From: Brevundimonas vitisensis
Lineage (GTDB): Bacteria; Pseudomonadota; Alphaproteobacteria; Caulobacterales; Caulobacteraceae
Assembly (NCBI RefSeq): GCF_016656965.1
Contig: NZ_CP067977.1
Location: 1,240,001 to 1,304,000, forward strand
Length of the DNA stretch: 64,000 nt
Reading direction: 5' to 3'
Shown here piece by piece: positions 52,351 through 63,362 of this stretch. Position numbers and translations under genes: made by a program. The first letter of the stretch is position 1, and each line of letters opens with the position of its first letter. The notes under the pieces were generated by a model that worked only from the letters and a program-made list of their open reading frames with translations, made no database searches and had not been told where the DNA came from.

Positions 52351-53340
52351 ATGACCCTGATCGCTCGTCTCAAGACCACCGCCTCGACCCTCGGCCGCAC
52401 CACCCTGGGTGCCGCCCTGGGCCTGGGCCTGTTCGCCTCGGTCGCTGGCGGCCTGCCCTCGGCCGCCTTCGCCCAGGATGCCGCTGCACCCGCAACCGCC
52501 GCCGCCCCGCGCGCCGTCGTACCGGCTGCCGGACAAGGCCCGGCCCTGTGGGTCGTCCGCGACGCCGACTCGACCATCTATCTGTTCGGCACGGTCCATG
52601 TGCTGCGTCCCGACACCGCCTGGGGTTCGCCCGCCGTCGATGCCGCCTTCGATGCGAGCTCGGAAATCTGGTTCGAGATCACCAACCCCGACGATCAGGC
52701 TGCGGCCCTTCCGCTGATCCAGCAGTACGGCGTCTCGCCGAACCGGCCCCTGTCCAGCATCCTTACCGCCGATGACCTGGCCAAGCTGGACGTTGCCGCC
52801 CGAAGCATTGGAGCCACGGCGGCCCAGCTGGACCCGATGCGCCCCTGGCTGGTCGCCCTGACCCTGTCGGTCGCGCCGCTGGCCAAGGCCGGATATGACG
52901 CAAACTCGGGCGTTGAAATCGTGCTGCGCGAACGCGCCGTAGCCGCCGGCAAGCCGGTCCGCGGCCTGGAGACCATGGAAGGTCAGCTGGGCATCCTGGC
53001 CGGTCTGTCGGAGGAAACTCAGATCGCCTTCCTGCGCTCCACCCTGGAAGACTTCGAGCAGGCCACCGTCGAACTGGACCGTCTGGTCGCCGCCTGGGCC
53101 ACCGGGGATACCGCAGCGATCGAACAGATCGGTGTCATTCCGATGATGGAAGCCAGCCCCGAGGTCTATTTGGCCCTTCTGGCCGAACGCAATGCCAACT
53201 GGGCGACCCAGATCGAAACCATGCTGGAAGGCTCCGGAACGATCTTCATCGCTGTCGGGGCCGCCCACCTGGTGGGTGCTGAAAGCGTGCAGAAGATGCT
53301 GGAAGATGCCGGCGTCGACGTTCAGCGCGTGCAGCCGTGA
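52351..53340 (+). CDS. TraB/GumN family secreted protein
   Basis: A 329-residue protein with a signal peptide ending SAAFAQ, then the TraB/GumN domain: PALWVVRDADSTIYLFGTVHVLRP (GTxH), SEIWFEI, GVEIVLRERA, KPVRGLETMEGQL and a C-terminal FIAVGAAHLVG (GxxH). The paired GxxH motifs suggest a metal hydrolase/peptidase of Tiki type in the periplasm. Confidence 0.9.
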   Translation: MTLIARLKTTASTLGRTTLGAALGLGLFASVAGGLPSAAFAQDAAAPATAAAPRAVVPAAGQGPALWVVRDADSTIYLFGTVHVLRPDTAWGSPAVDAAFDASSEIWFEITNPDDQAAALPLIQQYGVSPNRPLSSILTADDLAKLDVAARSIGATAAQLDPMRPWLVALTLSVAPLAKAGYDANSGVEIVLRERAVAAGKPVRGLETMEGQLGILAGLSEETQIAFLRSTLEDFEQATVELDRLVAAWATGDTAAIEQIGVIPMMEASPEVYLALLAERNANWATQIETMLEGSGTIFIAVGAAHLVGAESVQKMLEDAGVDVQRVQP

Positions 53341-53579
53341 CCGACCCTTCGGCGGACACAGGGCTGCCGTCACAGGCCGCAGCCCCGACCAACCCGCGCT
53401 GGGTCAAGGTTGGGGTGATCGGTCTGATCGGCCTGGTCTGGATCGCCACCCTGGTGTCGATCGCTTTGGGGGATGACTGGCGCGAAGGGCTGTTCTGGGC
53501 GGTGATCGCCACCCTGTGCCTGTCCGCCGTTGACCTGGGTATTGATCTCAGCCGCAAACGCCGGCCCAAGGCGGATTGA
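53337..53579 (+). CDS. Small membrane protein (80 aa)
   Basis: An 80-residue protein with two membrane helices (VGVIGLIGLVWIATLVSIAL and FWAVIATLCLSAVDLGI) and a basic tail. The GTG at 53337 overlaps the TraB-like stop. No family recognised. Confidence 0.65.
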   Translation: MTDPSADTGLPSQAAAPTNPRWVKVGVIGLIGLVWIATLVSIALGDDWREGLFWAVIATLCLSAVDLGIDLSRKRRPKAD

Positions 53580-53592
53580 CGCCTCACCTGCC

Positions 53593-53642
53593 AGCCCGGC
53601 CAGGTCCTGGATCGCCCAGAGACACGGCCGGGCTTTTCTTTT
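53593..53642 (+). terminator. Intrinsic terminator
   Basis: AGCCCGGCC (53593-53601) pairs with GGCCGGGCT (53626-53634) and is followed by TTTCTTTT. It ends the TraB operon just before the tRNA gene. Confidence 0.85.
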
Positions 53643-53701
53643 GCCAAGGCCTCGCTATGGTCCGCGCCCGTTCGCAGGACGTCAGACACGCGACGACCGG
53701 C

Positions 53702-53776
53702 GCGGCCGTAGTTCAGAGGTAGAACGTCAGCTTCCCAAGCTGAATGTCGCGGGTTCGATTCCCGCCGGCCGCTCCA
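53702..53776 (+). tRNA. tRNA-Gly(CCC)
   Basis: A complete cloverleaf with CCA encoded: acceptor GCGGCCG/CGGCCGC, D-loop GTTCAGAGGTAGAAC, anticodon stem TCAGC/GCTGA with loop TTCCCAA (anticodon CCC), T-loop GGTTCGATTCC. The sequence ends T-CCA at 53773-53776. Confidence 0.97.
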
Positions 53777-53782
53777 ATCGCC

Positions 53783-54712
53783 TCACAACTGATCCATGTT
53801 GTTGTCGTGGTGGACTGCCTCGCGCTTCAGCCAAGCGATGAAGGCGGCTGCACCCGGAGAGGGCGGCCGGTCGCGCGGCAAGACGATGTGATAGGCGAAA
53901 CCGACCGCCTCGGACCCGTCCGGGAATGGCGCGACCAGGCGACCTGAGGCCAGATCGGCCTGCGCCAGTGTGCGCTTGGCCAGGGCCACGCCCCGGCCCG
54001 CCACCGCCGCCTCGATCAGCATGCCCGACTGGTTGAACCGCGAACCGCGCCGGGGATCGGGGTGACGCACGCCCCGCGCCTTCAGCCACATGGCCCAGTC
54101 CGGACGGCTGTGGTCGCCGTCGTTGGACATGTCGTGCAGCAGGGTATGATGTGCCAGGTCGGCGGGCCGCCGGATCGGATGATCTCCGCGCATCAGCGCC
54201 GGGGAACAGACCGGCAGGACCGTCTCGGTCAGCAGTCGTTCGGTCACGAAACCGGCATAGTCCCCGGGGCCGTAGCGCAGGGCGAGATCGACCTTGCCCT
54301 CGCCCACCGCCACCGGCTCCATATCAGCCGATATCCAGACTTCAACGTCCGGGTGTGCGGCATGAAAGTCGTCCATCCGCGGCATCAGCCACTTGGACGC
54401 AAAGGACGGCGCGACGCTGATCGACACCTGCGGGCGCCGAACCGGTTCACGCAGCATGGATGACGCATCCATCAGCCGCTCGATCCCCTCGGTCAGCAAG
54501 GGCACGGCAGCCCTGCCCCGATCGGTCAGCTGCAGTCCCCGCGGCTCGCGCTTGAACAGTGCGCTTCCGATGATGTCCTCCAGCAGGCGTATCTGCTGAC
54601 TGACCGCGCCCGGCGTGACCGACAATTCTTCAGCGGCGCGAGAGAAATTCAGATGACGCGCCGCGCTCTCGAAGGCGCGAAGAGCATTGAGGGGAAGCAG
54701 CGGCCGGACCAT
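53783..54712 (-). CDS. LysR family regulator (GcvA-like)
   Basis: A 309-residue regulator: N-terminal wHTH (LNALRAFESAARHLNFSRAAEELSVTPGAVSQQIRLLEDIIGSALFKREPRG) and a substrate domain. The style is GcvA-like. The ATG at 54710-54712 is the natural start. It is divergent from cysG across 126 bases, so it may control the sulfate operon, though divergence alone is not proof. Confidence 0.92.
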   Translation of the reverse strand: MVRPLLPLNALRAFESAARHLNFSRAAEELSVTPGAVSQQIRLLEDIIGSALFKREPRGLQLTDRGRAAVPLLTEGIERLMDASSMLREPVRRPQVSISVAPSFASKWLMPRMDDFHAAHPDVEVWISADMEPVAVGEGKVDLALRYGPGDYAGFVTERLLTETVLPVCSPALMRGDHPIRRPADLAHHTLLHDMSNDGDHSRPDWAMWLKARGVRHPDPRRGSRFNQSGMLIEAAVAGRGVALAKRTLAQADLASGRLVAPFPDGSEAVGFAYHIVLPRDRPPSPGAAAFIAWLKREAVHHDNNMDQL

Positions 54713-54838
54713 GGCCCTTAGAAAACCTATCAGCCAGGCGAAGACAATCTGGTTTGTGCGAAAGCCTGACCGGGTCGATGACGTTCGTCGTCCCGTGCTG
54801 CGGCCATTCCGGCCCCGGAGCGGGCGTGGAGCGAGCCG

Positions 54839-56218
54839 ATGCGCCTGTTTCTGGCGTCCATTCCCCTGGAGGATACCCGCGTCGTCGTGGTCGGCGGGGG
54901 CGAGCCGGCACTGGCCAAACTGCGGCTGTTCCTGGGCTCGCCTGCACAGTTGAGCTGGTTTGCGCCGGAACTGGACGCCAGCGCTCTGGAGATTCCCCGC
55001 ACTGCGCCGAAACCGCAACGGCGCGAGCCGTCGGCCGCCGACCTCGATGGGGCGCGGCTGGTGTTCATCGCCCTGCCCGACCTGGAGCAAGTTGGGCGTA
55101 TCGCCGCCCTGGCCCGCGCGGCGGGTGCCCAGGTCAATGTGGTGGACCAACCGGCCCTCAGCGACTTTCAGACCCCCGCCCTGATCGACCGGGACGAGGT
55201 GGTGGTGGGCATCGCCACGGGCGGATCGGCGCCCATCCTGGCCCGCGATATCCGCTCGCGAATCGAGGCGGTCCTGCCCGAGGGACTGGCCCATGTCGCC
55301 CGAATGGCGCGCGAACTGCGCGACACGGTCAAGTCCAGCGTGCCCGACTTCATGGCGCGACGCAGGTTCTGGGAGCGGGCGTTTCGCGGTCCTGCCGCCG
55401 ACCTGGCCGCCGCCGGTCGGACGGCAGAGGCACGCCGCGAGATGCTGCGCCTGCTGAACCAGGCCGCGCCCGAACAGGGCATGGTCCATATTGTCGGCGC
55501 GGGGCCGGGCGATCCCGAACTGCTGACACTCAAGGCCCTGCGCGCCTTGCAGGACGCGGACGTCATCATCCACGACCGGCTGGTGCCCGATGCTGTCCTG
55601 GACCGGGCCCGCCGCGATGCACGCCGCCTCTATGTCGGCAAGACGCGCGGTGATCACTCGGTACCGCAGGACCAGATTGAACAGCTGATGATCGACGAGG
55701 CCCGCGCCGGTCATCGGGTGGTCCGACTGAAGGGCGGCGACCCGTTCGTCTTCGGCCGGGGCGGCGAAGAGCTGGCGTCGGTGAGAGCCGCGGGCATCCC
55801 CGTCTTCGTCGTGCCGGGCGTGACGGCGGCTCTGGCCTGCGCGGCCTCGGCCGGCATTCCGCTGACCCACCGCGACCATGCACAGGCCGTGACCTTTGTG
55901 ACAGCCCAGGCCAAGCCGGGCGGCACCGACGCCGACTGGGCGCGACTGGCGGGCCCCAATCACACCCTGGCCATCTATATGGGCACGGACCGGGCAGCCG
56001 AGACGGCCGCTGCATTGATGGCCGCCGGACGAACCGGATCGACACCGGTCGCCGTGGTCGAGAACGGCAGCCGACCGGACGAGCGCATCCTGCACGGGCG
56101 ACTGGACGGATTGGCTGCCCTGGTGCGCGGCGCGAACCTGACGGGTCCTGCCCTGCTGTTCGTGGGCGAAACGGCAGCGTTTTCATTGGCCGAGCCTGCG
56201 GCCGAGGTGGCAGCGTGA
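54839..56218 (+). CDS. cysG: Siroheme synthase CysG
   Basis: A 459-residue trifunctional enzyme making siroheme, the cofactor of sulfite reductase. The N-terminal part (about 1-200) is the precorrin-2 dehydrogenase/ferrochelatase (VVVVGGGEPALAKLRLFL). The C-terminal part is the uroporphyrinogen III methyltransferase (HIVGAGPGDPELLTLKALRALQDADVI, RLKGGDPFVFGRGGEE, PVFVVPGVTAAL). First gene of the sulfate operon. Confidence 0.95.
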   Translation: MRLFLASIPLEDTRVVVVGGGEPALAKLRLFLGSPAQLSWFAPELDASALEIPRTAPKPQRREPSAADLDGARLVFIALPDLEQVGRIAALARAAGAQVNVVDQPALSDFQTPALIDRDEVVVGIATGGSAPILARDIRSRIEAVLPEGLAHVARMARELRDTVKSSVPDFMARRRFWERAFRGPAADLAAAGRTAEARREMLRLLNQAAPEQGMVHIVGAGPGDPELLTLKALRALQDADVIIHDRLVPDAVLDRARRDARRLYVGKTRGDHSVPQDQIEQLMIDEARAGHRVVRLKGGDPFVFGRGGEELASVRAAGIPVFVVPGVTAALACAASAGIPLTHRDHAQAVTFVTAQAKPGGTDADWARLAGPNHTLAIYMGTDRAAETAAALMAAGRTGSTPVAVVENGSRPDERILHGRLDGLAALVRGANLTGPALLFVGETAAFSLAEPAAEVAA

Positions 56219-56489
56219 GCATCCTGACCGCCAACCGCCTGGACGACGGCCGGGTCATCTATCTGGGCGAGGACGATCGGGTTGTCGAAGCGATCGGCGA
56301 GGCCCGCGTGCTGGATGACAGTTCCGCCGAGGCCGCCCTGGCCTATGCCGCCGCCCGGCCCGGCATCTTCGTCAATCCCTATCTGGTCGAGACCGACGGG
56401 CATCGGCCCTCGGGTCGTGATCGACTGAAGGAAACCATCCGATCGGCCGGTCCGACCGTCGGCAACAGCCTGCGCCGAGAGACCCTCTG

Positions 56490-56490
<1 letters not shown>
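56215..56490 (+). CDS. DUF2849 protein of the sulfite reductase operon
   Basis: A 91-residue protein (MSILTANRLDDGRVIYLGEDD) of DUF2849, always linked with cysI in alphaproteobacteria. GTG at 56215 overlaps cysG. Probably an accessory of sulfite reduction; the role is not established. Confidence 0.85.
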
Positions 56491-58140
<1,650 letters not shown>

Positions 58141-58154
<14 letters not shown>

Positions 58155-59244
58155 TACCGTTCAGAACGGCCCCCGGCTGAAGGTCTCGACCCCGCTGGAC
58201 GAAGTGGAGGCCGCCGCCGCCGATACCGAGTCCCTGGTTCTGGAGTTCGATGCCTTCCGCGACGGGCGCGGCTTTTCCCTGGCCTCCATCCTGCGCGAGC
58301 GTGGCTATACGGGGCAGCTGATCGCGGCGGGCAAGGTCCTGCCGGATCAGGCCCGGCATCTGCGCCGCTCCGGCTTCGATGCGGTGGAGCTGACCGAAGG
58401 CGCCGACCAGGCGCCCTGGCGGGCGATGGACCAGGCGTTCAATGCCGCCTATCAGCCTGCGATCGATCCGGAGCCGACGATCTGGCAGCGGCGCCTGGCC
58501 CTGGTCCCCAAGCCCCCGCAACCGGAGGCGGCGGATGACCTTGAAGCCCAGGCCGATCGCCTGAACGCGCAGGTCGGTGACGGCGATGCGACCGCCATTC
58601 TGAAGGCCGCGCTGGACCCGGCCCTGGGCCTGAACGTCGCTGCCATCTCGTCCTTCGGCGCGGAATCGGCCGTGCTGCTGCACCTGATCAGCCGGGAGCG
58701 GTCCGATCTGCCGGTGATCTTTCTGGAGACCGGCCAGCATTTCATGCAAACCCTGTCCTATCGCGCGCAGCTGACCCGGGACCTGGGCCTGACGGACGTG
58801 CGGCTGGTCACGCCGCAGCCCGAGGAAAAGGCGGCCCTGGACCCCCGCGACGACCTGTGGCGCACCGACGCCGACGCCTGCTGCGACCTGCGCAAGGTTC
58901 GGCCGCTGGCGCGTGCCTCGGCGGGGTTCACCGGCATCATCACGGGCCGCAAGCGGTTCCAGACCTCGGGCCGGGCGACACTGAAGCCATTCGAGGTGCT
59001 GGACGGCGTGCTGAGGATCAATCCGCTGGCCGATTGGACGGCGGACAGCATCGAAACCTGGCTGGAGACGCACGCCCTGCCGCGCCATCCCCTGGTCGAA
59101 CAGGGGTTCCTGTCGATCGGCTGCTGGCCCTGCACCAAGGCGGTCGAGCCGGGTCAGGATGCCCGCGACGGCCGCTGGTCAGGTCTCGACAAGACCGAAT
59201 GCGGCATCCACATGGGACGACGGCGCACCGATATCGCAGCCTGA
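58141..59244 (+). CDS. cysH: DUF934-CysH fusion (adenylyl/phosphoadenylyl-sulfate reductase)
   Basis: A 367-residue protein. Residues ~1-125 are DUF934 (LVLEFDAFRDGRGFSLASILRERGYTGQLIAAGKVLPDQ, RRSGFDAVEL). Residues ~140-367 are CysH, with SSFGAESAVLLHLI, ACCDLRKV, GCWPCTKAV and the catalytic ECGIHMGR. The CC and CXXC pairs are the 4Fe-4S ligands of APS-type reductases. The two domains are usually separate genes. The ATG at 58141 overlaps cysI by 14 bases. Confidence 0.93.
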
Positions 59245-59277
59245 TCCACGCCTCCCTCTTTCGCTGAAAGACGCCCT

Positions 59278-60291
59278 GTGCCTATCACCCGATCCGTCAT
59301 TGACCTCATCGGCGGGACGCCGCTGATCCGACTGAACCGTCTGTCGGATGAGACCGGCTGTGAAATCCTGGGCAAGGCCGAGTTCATGAACCCAGGCCAG
59401 TCGATCAAGGACCGCGCCGCCCTGTCCATCGTGCAGCAGGCCAAGGCTTCCGGTCGCCTGCGTCCCGGCGGGACGATCGTGGAAGGCACGGCCGGCAATA
59501 CCGGAATCGGCCTGGCCCTGGTCGGCGCGGCCCTGGGTCATCCCGTCGTCATCGTCATGCCCCGGACCCAGTCCGAGGAAAAAAAGCTGGCCATCCGAGC
59601 CCTCGGCGCCCGGTTGATCGAGGTCGACGCCGCCCCCTTTTCCAGCCCGAACCACTTCGTCCACCACTCCGGTCGCCTTGCCAGGGAGCTGGACGAGACC
59701 CTGCCCAACGGGGCGATCTGGGCCGATCAGTTCGACAATGTCGCCAATCGCCTGGCCCACTATGCCGGGACCGGCCCCGAAATCTGGGAACAGACGGAGG
59801 GAAAGATCGACGCTTTCGTCAGTGCGGTCGGGTCTGGCGGCACCATCAGCGGTGTCGGTGCCTTCCTGAAGGAGCGTGATCCAAACATCCGCATCGCCCT
59901 GGCTGACCCCGCGGGCGCGGCCATGTTCAACTGGTTCACCAAGGGGGAGATGACCTCCGAAGGCTCGTCGATCACCGAGGGCATCGGCGTGGCGCGGATC
60001 ACCGGCAACCTGGAAGGGTTTACGCCGGACCATGCCTATCGCATCGAGGATGCCGAGTTCCTGCCGCTGCTGTTCGATCTGGTGCGAGAGGAAGGGCTGT
60101 CGCTCGGCGGGTCGGCGGGCGTCAACATCGCCGGGGCCGTCAGGCTGGCGCGCGAACTGGGACCGGGCAAGACCATCGTCACGCCGCTTTGCGATCCCGG
60201 CTCTCGCTACGCCACCAAACTGTTCAATCCGGCCTTCCTGAAATCAAAGGGGCTGCCGGTGCCGGCGTGGACGGCCGAGGGCACCACTTAG
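59278..60291 (+). CDS. cysK: Cysteine synthase A
   Basis: A 337-residue PLP enzyme that joins sulfide with O-acetylserine. The PLP lysine lies in NPGQSIKDRAA, the substrate loop is EGTAGNTGIGLA, and the phosphate-binding GSGGTISG is present. GTG at 59278. Final gene of the sulfate operon, 33 bases after cysH. The 122 bases after it hold no gene. Confidence 0.95.
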   Translation: MPITRSVIDLIGGTPLIRLNRLSDETGCEILGKAEFMNPGQSIKDRAALSIVQQAKASGRLRPGGTIVEGTAGNTGIGLALVGAALGHPVVIVMPRTQSEEKKLAIRALGARLIEVDAAPFSSPNHFVHHSGRLARELDETLPNGAIWADQFDNVANRLAHYAGTGPEIWEQTEGKIDAFVSAVGSGGTISGVGAFLKERDPNIRIALADPAGAAMFNWFTKGEMTSEGSSITEGIGVARITGNLEGFTPDHAYRIEDAEFLPLLFDLVREEGLSLGGSAGVNIAGAVRLARELGPGKTIVTPLCDPGSRYATKLFNPAFLKSKGLPVPAWTAEGTT

Positions 60292-60413
60292 GCCGCCTTC
60301 GGAGCAAGTTTCACGCAATCGCCGCCGGAACGTCACGAAGCCATGTGCGCCGGGGGCGGAGCGTTCGGCTAGGAACGCCCCCGCAGCCCGTCTAGGGCAA
60401 ACGGGGCGTATCG

Positions 60414-61304
60414 GTGGTCGGCACTATCGGCTGGAACAGGGCCCGCAGCTGGAGCAGGGCGGCGCGCGAGACAGCGGGAACGCTGTCGGGCCGGCCTGAG
60501 TCCCTGCGCTGGTTGACCGAGGGCTTTCTGGCCCTGCTGCTGGTCGCGCAGGCTGTCTGGTTGGTCTGGGCCCTAGCCATGCCCGGATCGCGCGCTCTCA
60601 ATCCCGTGACCGAGCCGACCGCCGACCTGTCGGTACTGGGCCGGTTCGACGCCTTCTTCCGCACCGGTGGCCGCAGCAGCCTGGCCGAGGTGACGGCGGC
60701 AGGATCCGAGCAGCTGCGCCTGTTCGGCGTTCGTGCCGGAGGGCCCGGTGCAGGTTCGGCCATTATCGGACTGGCCGACGGGCGCCAGGTCTCGGTGGGG
60801 GTGGGCGAAACGATCGAGCCCGGCCTTGTCCTCAGCGAAGTCGGTGCCGACTATGTCACCGTGGCGCGCGGGGCCTCCATCAGCCGCATCGACTTCAGCG
60901 AAGCCCCGACCGGTGCCGCCGCGCCTCCGCCGCCCCCGACCACACCCCAGATCGTTGGCCCGACCCCTGCACCGGCCCCCGCACCGACCGCAGCGCCAGC
61001 CGCCAGTGCGCCCACCGGGCCCGTTGTAGACCCTCGCCGCCTGATGGCCCAGGCCTCCCTGCGCCCCCGAATGAAGGGGTTGTCGATCAACGGATTCACC
61101 GTCAGCGCGGGCGGTGACGGATCGGCGTTGCGGGCTGCGGGCCTGCAGTCCGGCGATGTCATCCTCGCCGTCAACGGCACAGAATTGAACAGCCTGGGGG
61201 CCGCCAATGCCCTGCGGACCCAGCTCGCCCAGGCGACCTCGGCCGAGATCCGCTACGAGCGGAACGGCCAGGTCCGGACCACCACCATAAGGACCGGCTC
61301 TTGA
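60414..61304 (+). CDS. gspC: Type II secretion protein GspC
   Basis: A 296-residue inner-membrane protein: one membrane helix (FLALLLVAQAVWLVWALAM), the HR domain (SEQLRLFGVRAGG, ADGRQVSVGVGETIEPGLVLSEVGADYV), a proline/alanine linker, and a C-terminal PDZ domain (LQSGDVILAVNGTELNS). It couples the secretin to the inner platform. GTG at 60414. Confidence 0.92.
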   Translation: MVGTIGWNRARSWSRAARETAGTLSGRPESLRWLTEGFLALLLVAQAVWLVWALAMPGSRALNPVTEPTADLSVLGRFDAFFRTGGRSSLAEVTAAGSEQLRLFGVRAGGPGAGSAIIGLADGRQVSVGVGETIEPGLVLSEVGADYVTVARGASISRIDFSEAPTGAAAPPPPPTTPQIVGPTPAPAPAPTAAPAASAPTGPVVDPRRLMAQASLRPRMKGLSINGFTVSAGGDGSALRAAGLQSGDVILAVNGTELNSLGAANALRTQLAQATSAEIRYERNGQVRTTTIRTGS

Positions 61305-63355
61305 CCCATCCGACCCGACACCGTTCCGGCCTGGCGGCCGTGCTGGCCGCGGTTCTGGCCGCGTCCCTGCCTGTCTTCGTGGCCGCCCCGGCCATGGCCC
61401 AGGCGGGCGGACGCCAGACGCTGAACGTCCAGGGCGCCGACATTCGCGCCTTCATTCAGGACATTGCCCGCCTGACCGGCCGCACCTTCATCGTTGATCC
61501 GGCAGTGACGGGCACGGTGACGGTGACCAGCGACCGGCCGCTGACCCGCGGGGAGATCTATGAGGTTTTCCTGTCCACCTTGCGGGCCAACGGCCTGGTG
61601 GTGATCCCGACGTCGTCCGGTGCTTACCGGATCGCTCCGGCCCAGGGCGCAGCCCAAGGTCCCTCGACCGCGGGGACCGAACGGTTCGCCACCGAGGTCT
61701 TCACCCTCAGGAACATCGACGCAGCCTCGGCCGCCGAAACCATCCGCCCGCTGGTGGGCCCCCAGGGGCAGGTCCTGGCCAATCCCACCGGCAACACGGT
61801 GGTCGTCGCCGACTTCGCCGACAATATCGTCCGTATTCGCGGCCTGATCAGCCGGATCGACGTCGACCGCGCGGCCTATGAGGTGATCACGCTGGAAAAC
61901 TCCTCGGCGCAGGAGATGGCAGCGGTTCTGGACGAGGTATTGGCCCCCGTCGGCGGACAGCCCGGCCAGGGCATGGTCTCGGTGACGCCGGTGCTCAGCT
62001 CCAACTCCCTGGTCCTGCGCGGCGATCCGGCAGCGGTGGCGCGGGTGGTCAATCTGGTCACCGACCTGGACGGGCGGGCCCAGACCTCGGCCGATGTGAA
62101 GGTCGTCTTCCTGCAGCACGCCGATGCCGAACAGCTGCTGCCTGTGCTGCAGCAGATGGTGGGCCAGCCGGTGACCGCGGCCACCGCCAATGCCGTTCCG
62201 ACGACTGAGGGCACCGCCACAGCGCCCGCCGCCAGCGCCGCCGCGCCCGTGCCGGGCCAGCGCGCGGTGATCGCCCGCTTCCCCGGTGCCAATGCCCTGG
62301 TCATCTCGGCCCCGCCCGAGACCCAGCGGATGCTGGCCGACGTCATCGGCCAGCTGGACACCCGTCGCCAGCAGGTGCTGATCGAGGCCGTGGTGGTCGA
62401 GCTGTCGGACAATGCCGTGCGTCAGCTGGGCGTGCAGTGGGCGGTGGCCGGCGAGGACGGCAATCCCCTGGGCTTCACCAACTACTCCGACTCTGCCGTG
62501 CCGCTGCTGCCCATCGCGGGAGCCATCGCCAGCGACGATCTGGACGCTGACGATCCGGCGCGCGACACCATTCGCGACGCAGCGGTCAACAGCCTGCTGA
62601 CCCTGAACGGCTTCGTCGGCGGGGGCGGGCTGCAGATCGGCGACGTGCTGCTGGGGGCCATCGTCAATGCGGTGAAGTCCGACAGCGGGTCCAACCTGTT
62701 GTCCACGCCCTCGGTCATGACCCTGGACAACCAGCCCGCCACCTTCCTGGCCGGTCAGGAAATCCCGGTGACCACCGGCGAGGTTCTGGCCGACAACAAC
62801 TCCAACCCCTTCCGCACCACCGAACGCCAGGACATCGGCGTCAAGCTGGAAGTCCGGCCCCAGATCAATGCAGGTGGCTCCATCACCCTGCACATCCGCC
62901 AGGAGGTGTCGGCCATCGACACCCGTCTGTCGCTGAGCTCAACGGACCTGGTCCTGAGCAAGCGTGAGATCGAGACGACCCTGGTGGTCGACGACGGCGA
63001 CATCGCCGTGGCCGGCGGGTTGCTGTCGCAGGACGAGCGGCTGACCGCGACACGGGTACCGGTGCTGGGCGATATTCCGGGTGTCGGGGCCCTGTTCCGC
63101 TCCACCTCGCGCCAGGCGGAGCGGACCAATCTGGTGATCTTCATCCGGCCGACGATCGTGCGGTCGCGCGCCGATCAGCAGCGGCTGAGCGCCCAGCGCT
63201 ATGACTATGTCCGGGCCCAGGAACTGGCCATCGACCCCGCTGCCGAGCCGAACATCGACGTCCTGCTGCGCGACTATATGCGGACCCAGCCGCCGGTCGC
63301 CCCGTCGGCCGTGGACTTTCCGGTTCAGGGCGCGCCCCTGGCTCCGACCGAATAG
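61301..63355 (+). CDS. gspD: Type II secretion secretin GspD
   Basis: A 684-residue outer-membrane secretin: signal peptide ending in AMAQA, N0 domain (LNVQGADIRAFIQDIARLTGRTFIVDP), N1-N3 domains with PTTEGTATAP linker, and the C-terminal secretin core (VLIEAVVVELSDNAVRQLGVQWAV, LLSTPSVMTLDNQPATFLAG, TNLVIFIRPTIV). Start TTG at 61301 overlaps the gspC stop. Confidence 0.95.
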   Translation: MTHPTRHRSGLAAVLAAVLAASLPVFVAAPAMAQAGGRQTLNVQGADIRAFIQDIARLTGRTFIVDPAVTGTVTVTSDRPLTRGEIYEVFLSTLRANGLVVIPTSSGAYRIAPAQGAAQGPSTAGTERFATEVFTLRNIDAASAAETIRPLVGPQGQVLANPTGNTVVVADFADNIVRIRGLISRIDVDRAAYEVITLENSSAQEMAAVLDEVLAPVGGQPGQGMVSVTPVLSSNSLVLRGDPAAVARVVNLVTDLDGRAQTSADVKVVFLQHADAEQLLPVLQQMVGQPVTAATANAVPTTEGTATAPAASAAAPVPGQRAVIARFPGANALVISAPPETQRMLADVIGQLDTRRQQVLIEAVVVELSDNAVRQLGVQWAVAGEDGNPLGFTNYSDSAVPLLPIAGAIASDDLDADDPARDTIRDAAVNSLLTLNGFVGGGGLQIGDVLLGAIVNAVKSDSGSNLLSTPSVMTLDNQPATFLAGQEIPVTTGEVLADNNSNPFRTTERQDIGVKLEVRPQINAGGSITLHIRQEVSAIDTRLSLSSTDLVLSKREIETTLVVDDGDIAVAGGLLSQDERLTATRVPVLGDIPGVGALFRSTSRQAERTNLVIFIRPTIVRSRADQQRLSAQRYDYVRAQELAIDPAAEPNIDVLLRDYMRTQPPVAPSAVDFPVQGAPLAPTE

Positions 63356-63362
63356 CGCCGCC

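Noticed and set aside
53783..56095. A 770-residue minus-strand frame running through cysG into the LysR gene
   Set aside because: Only the last 309 residues (LysR) are protein-like. The upstream part is antisense of cysG.
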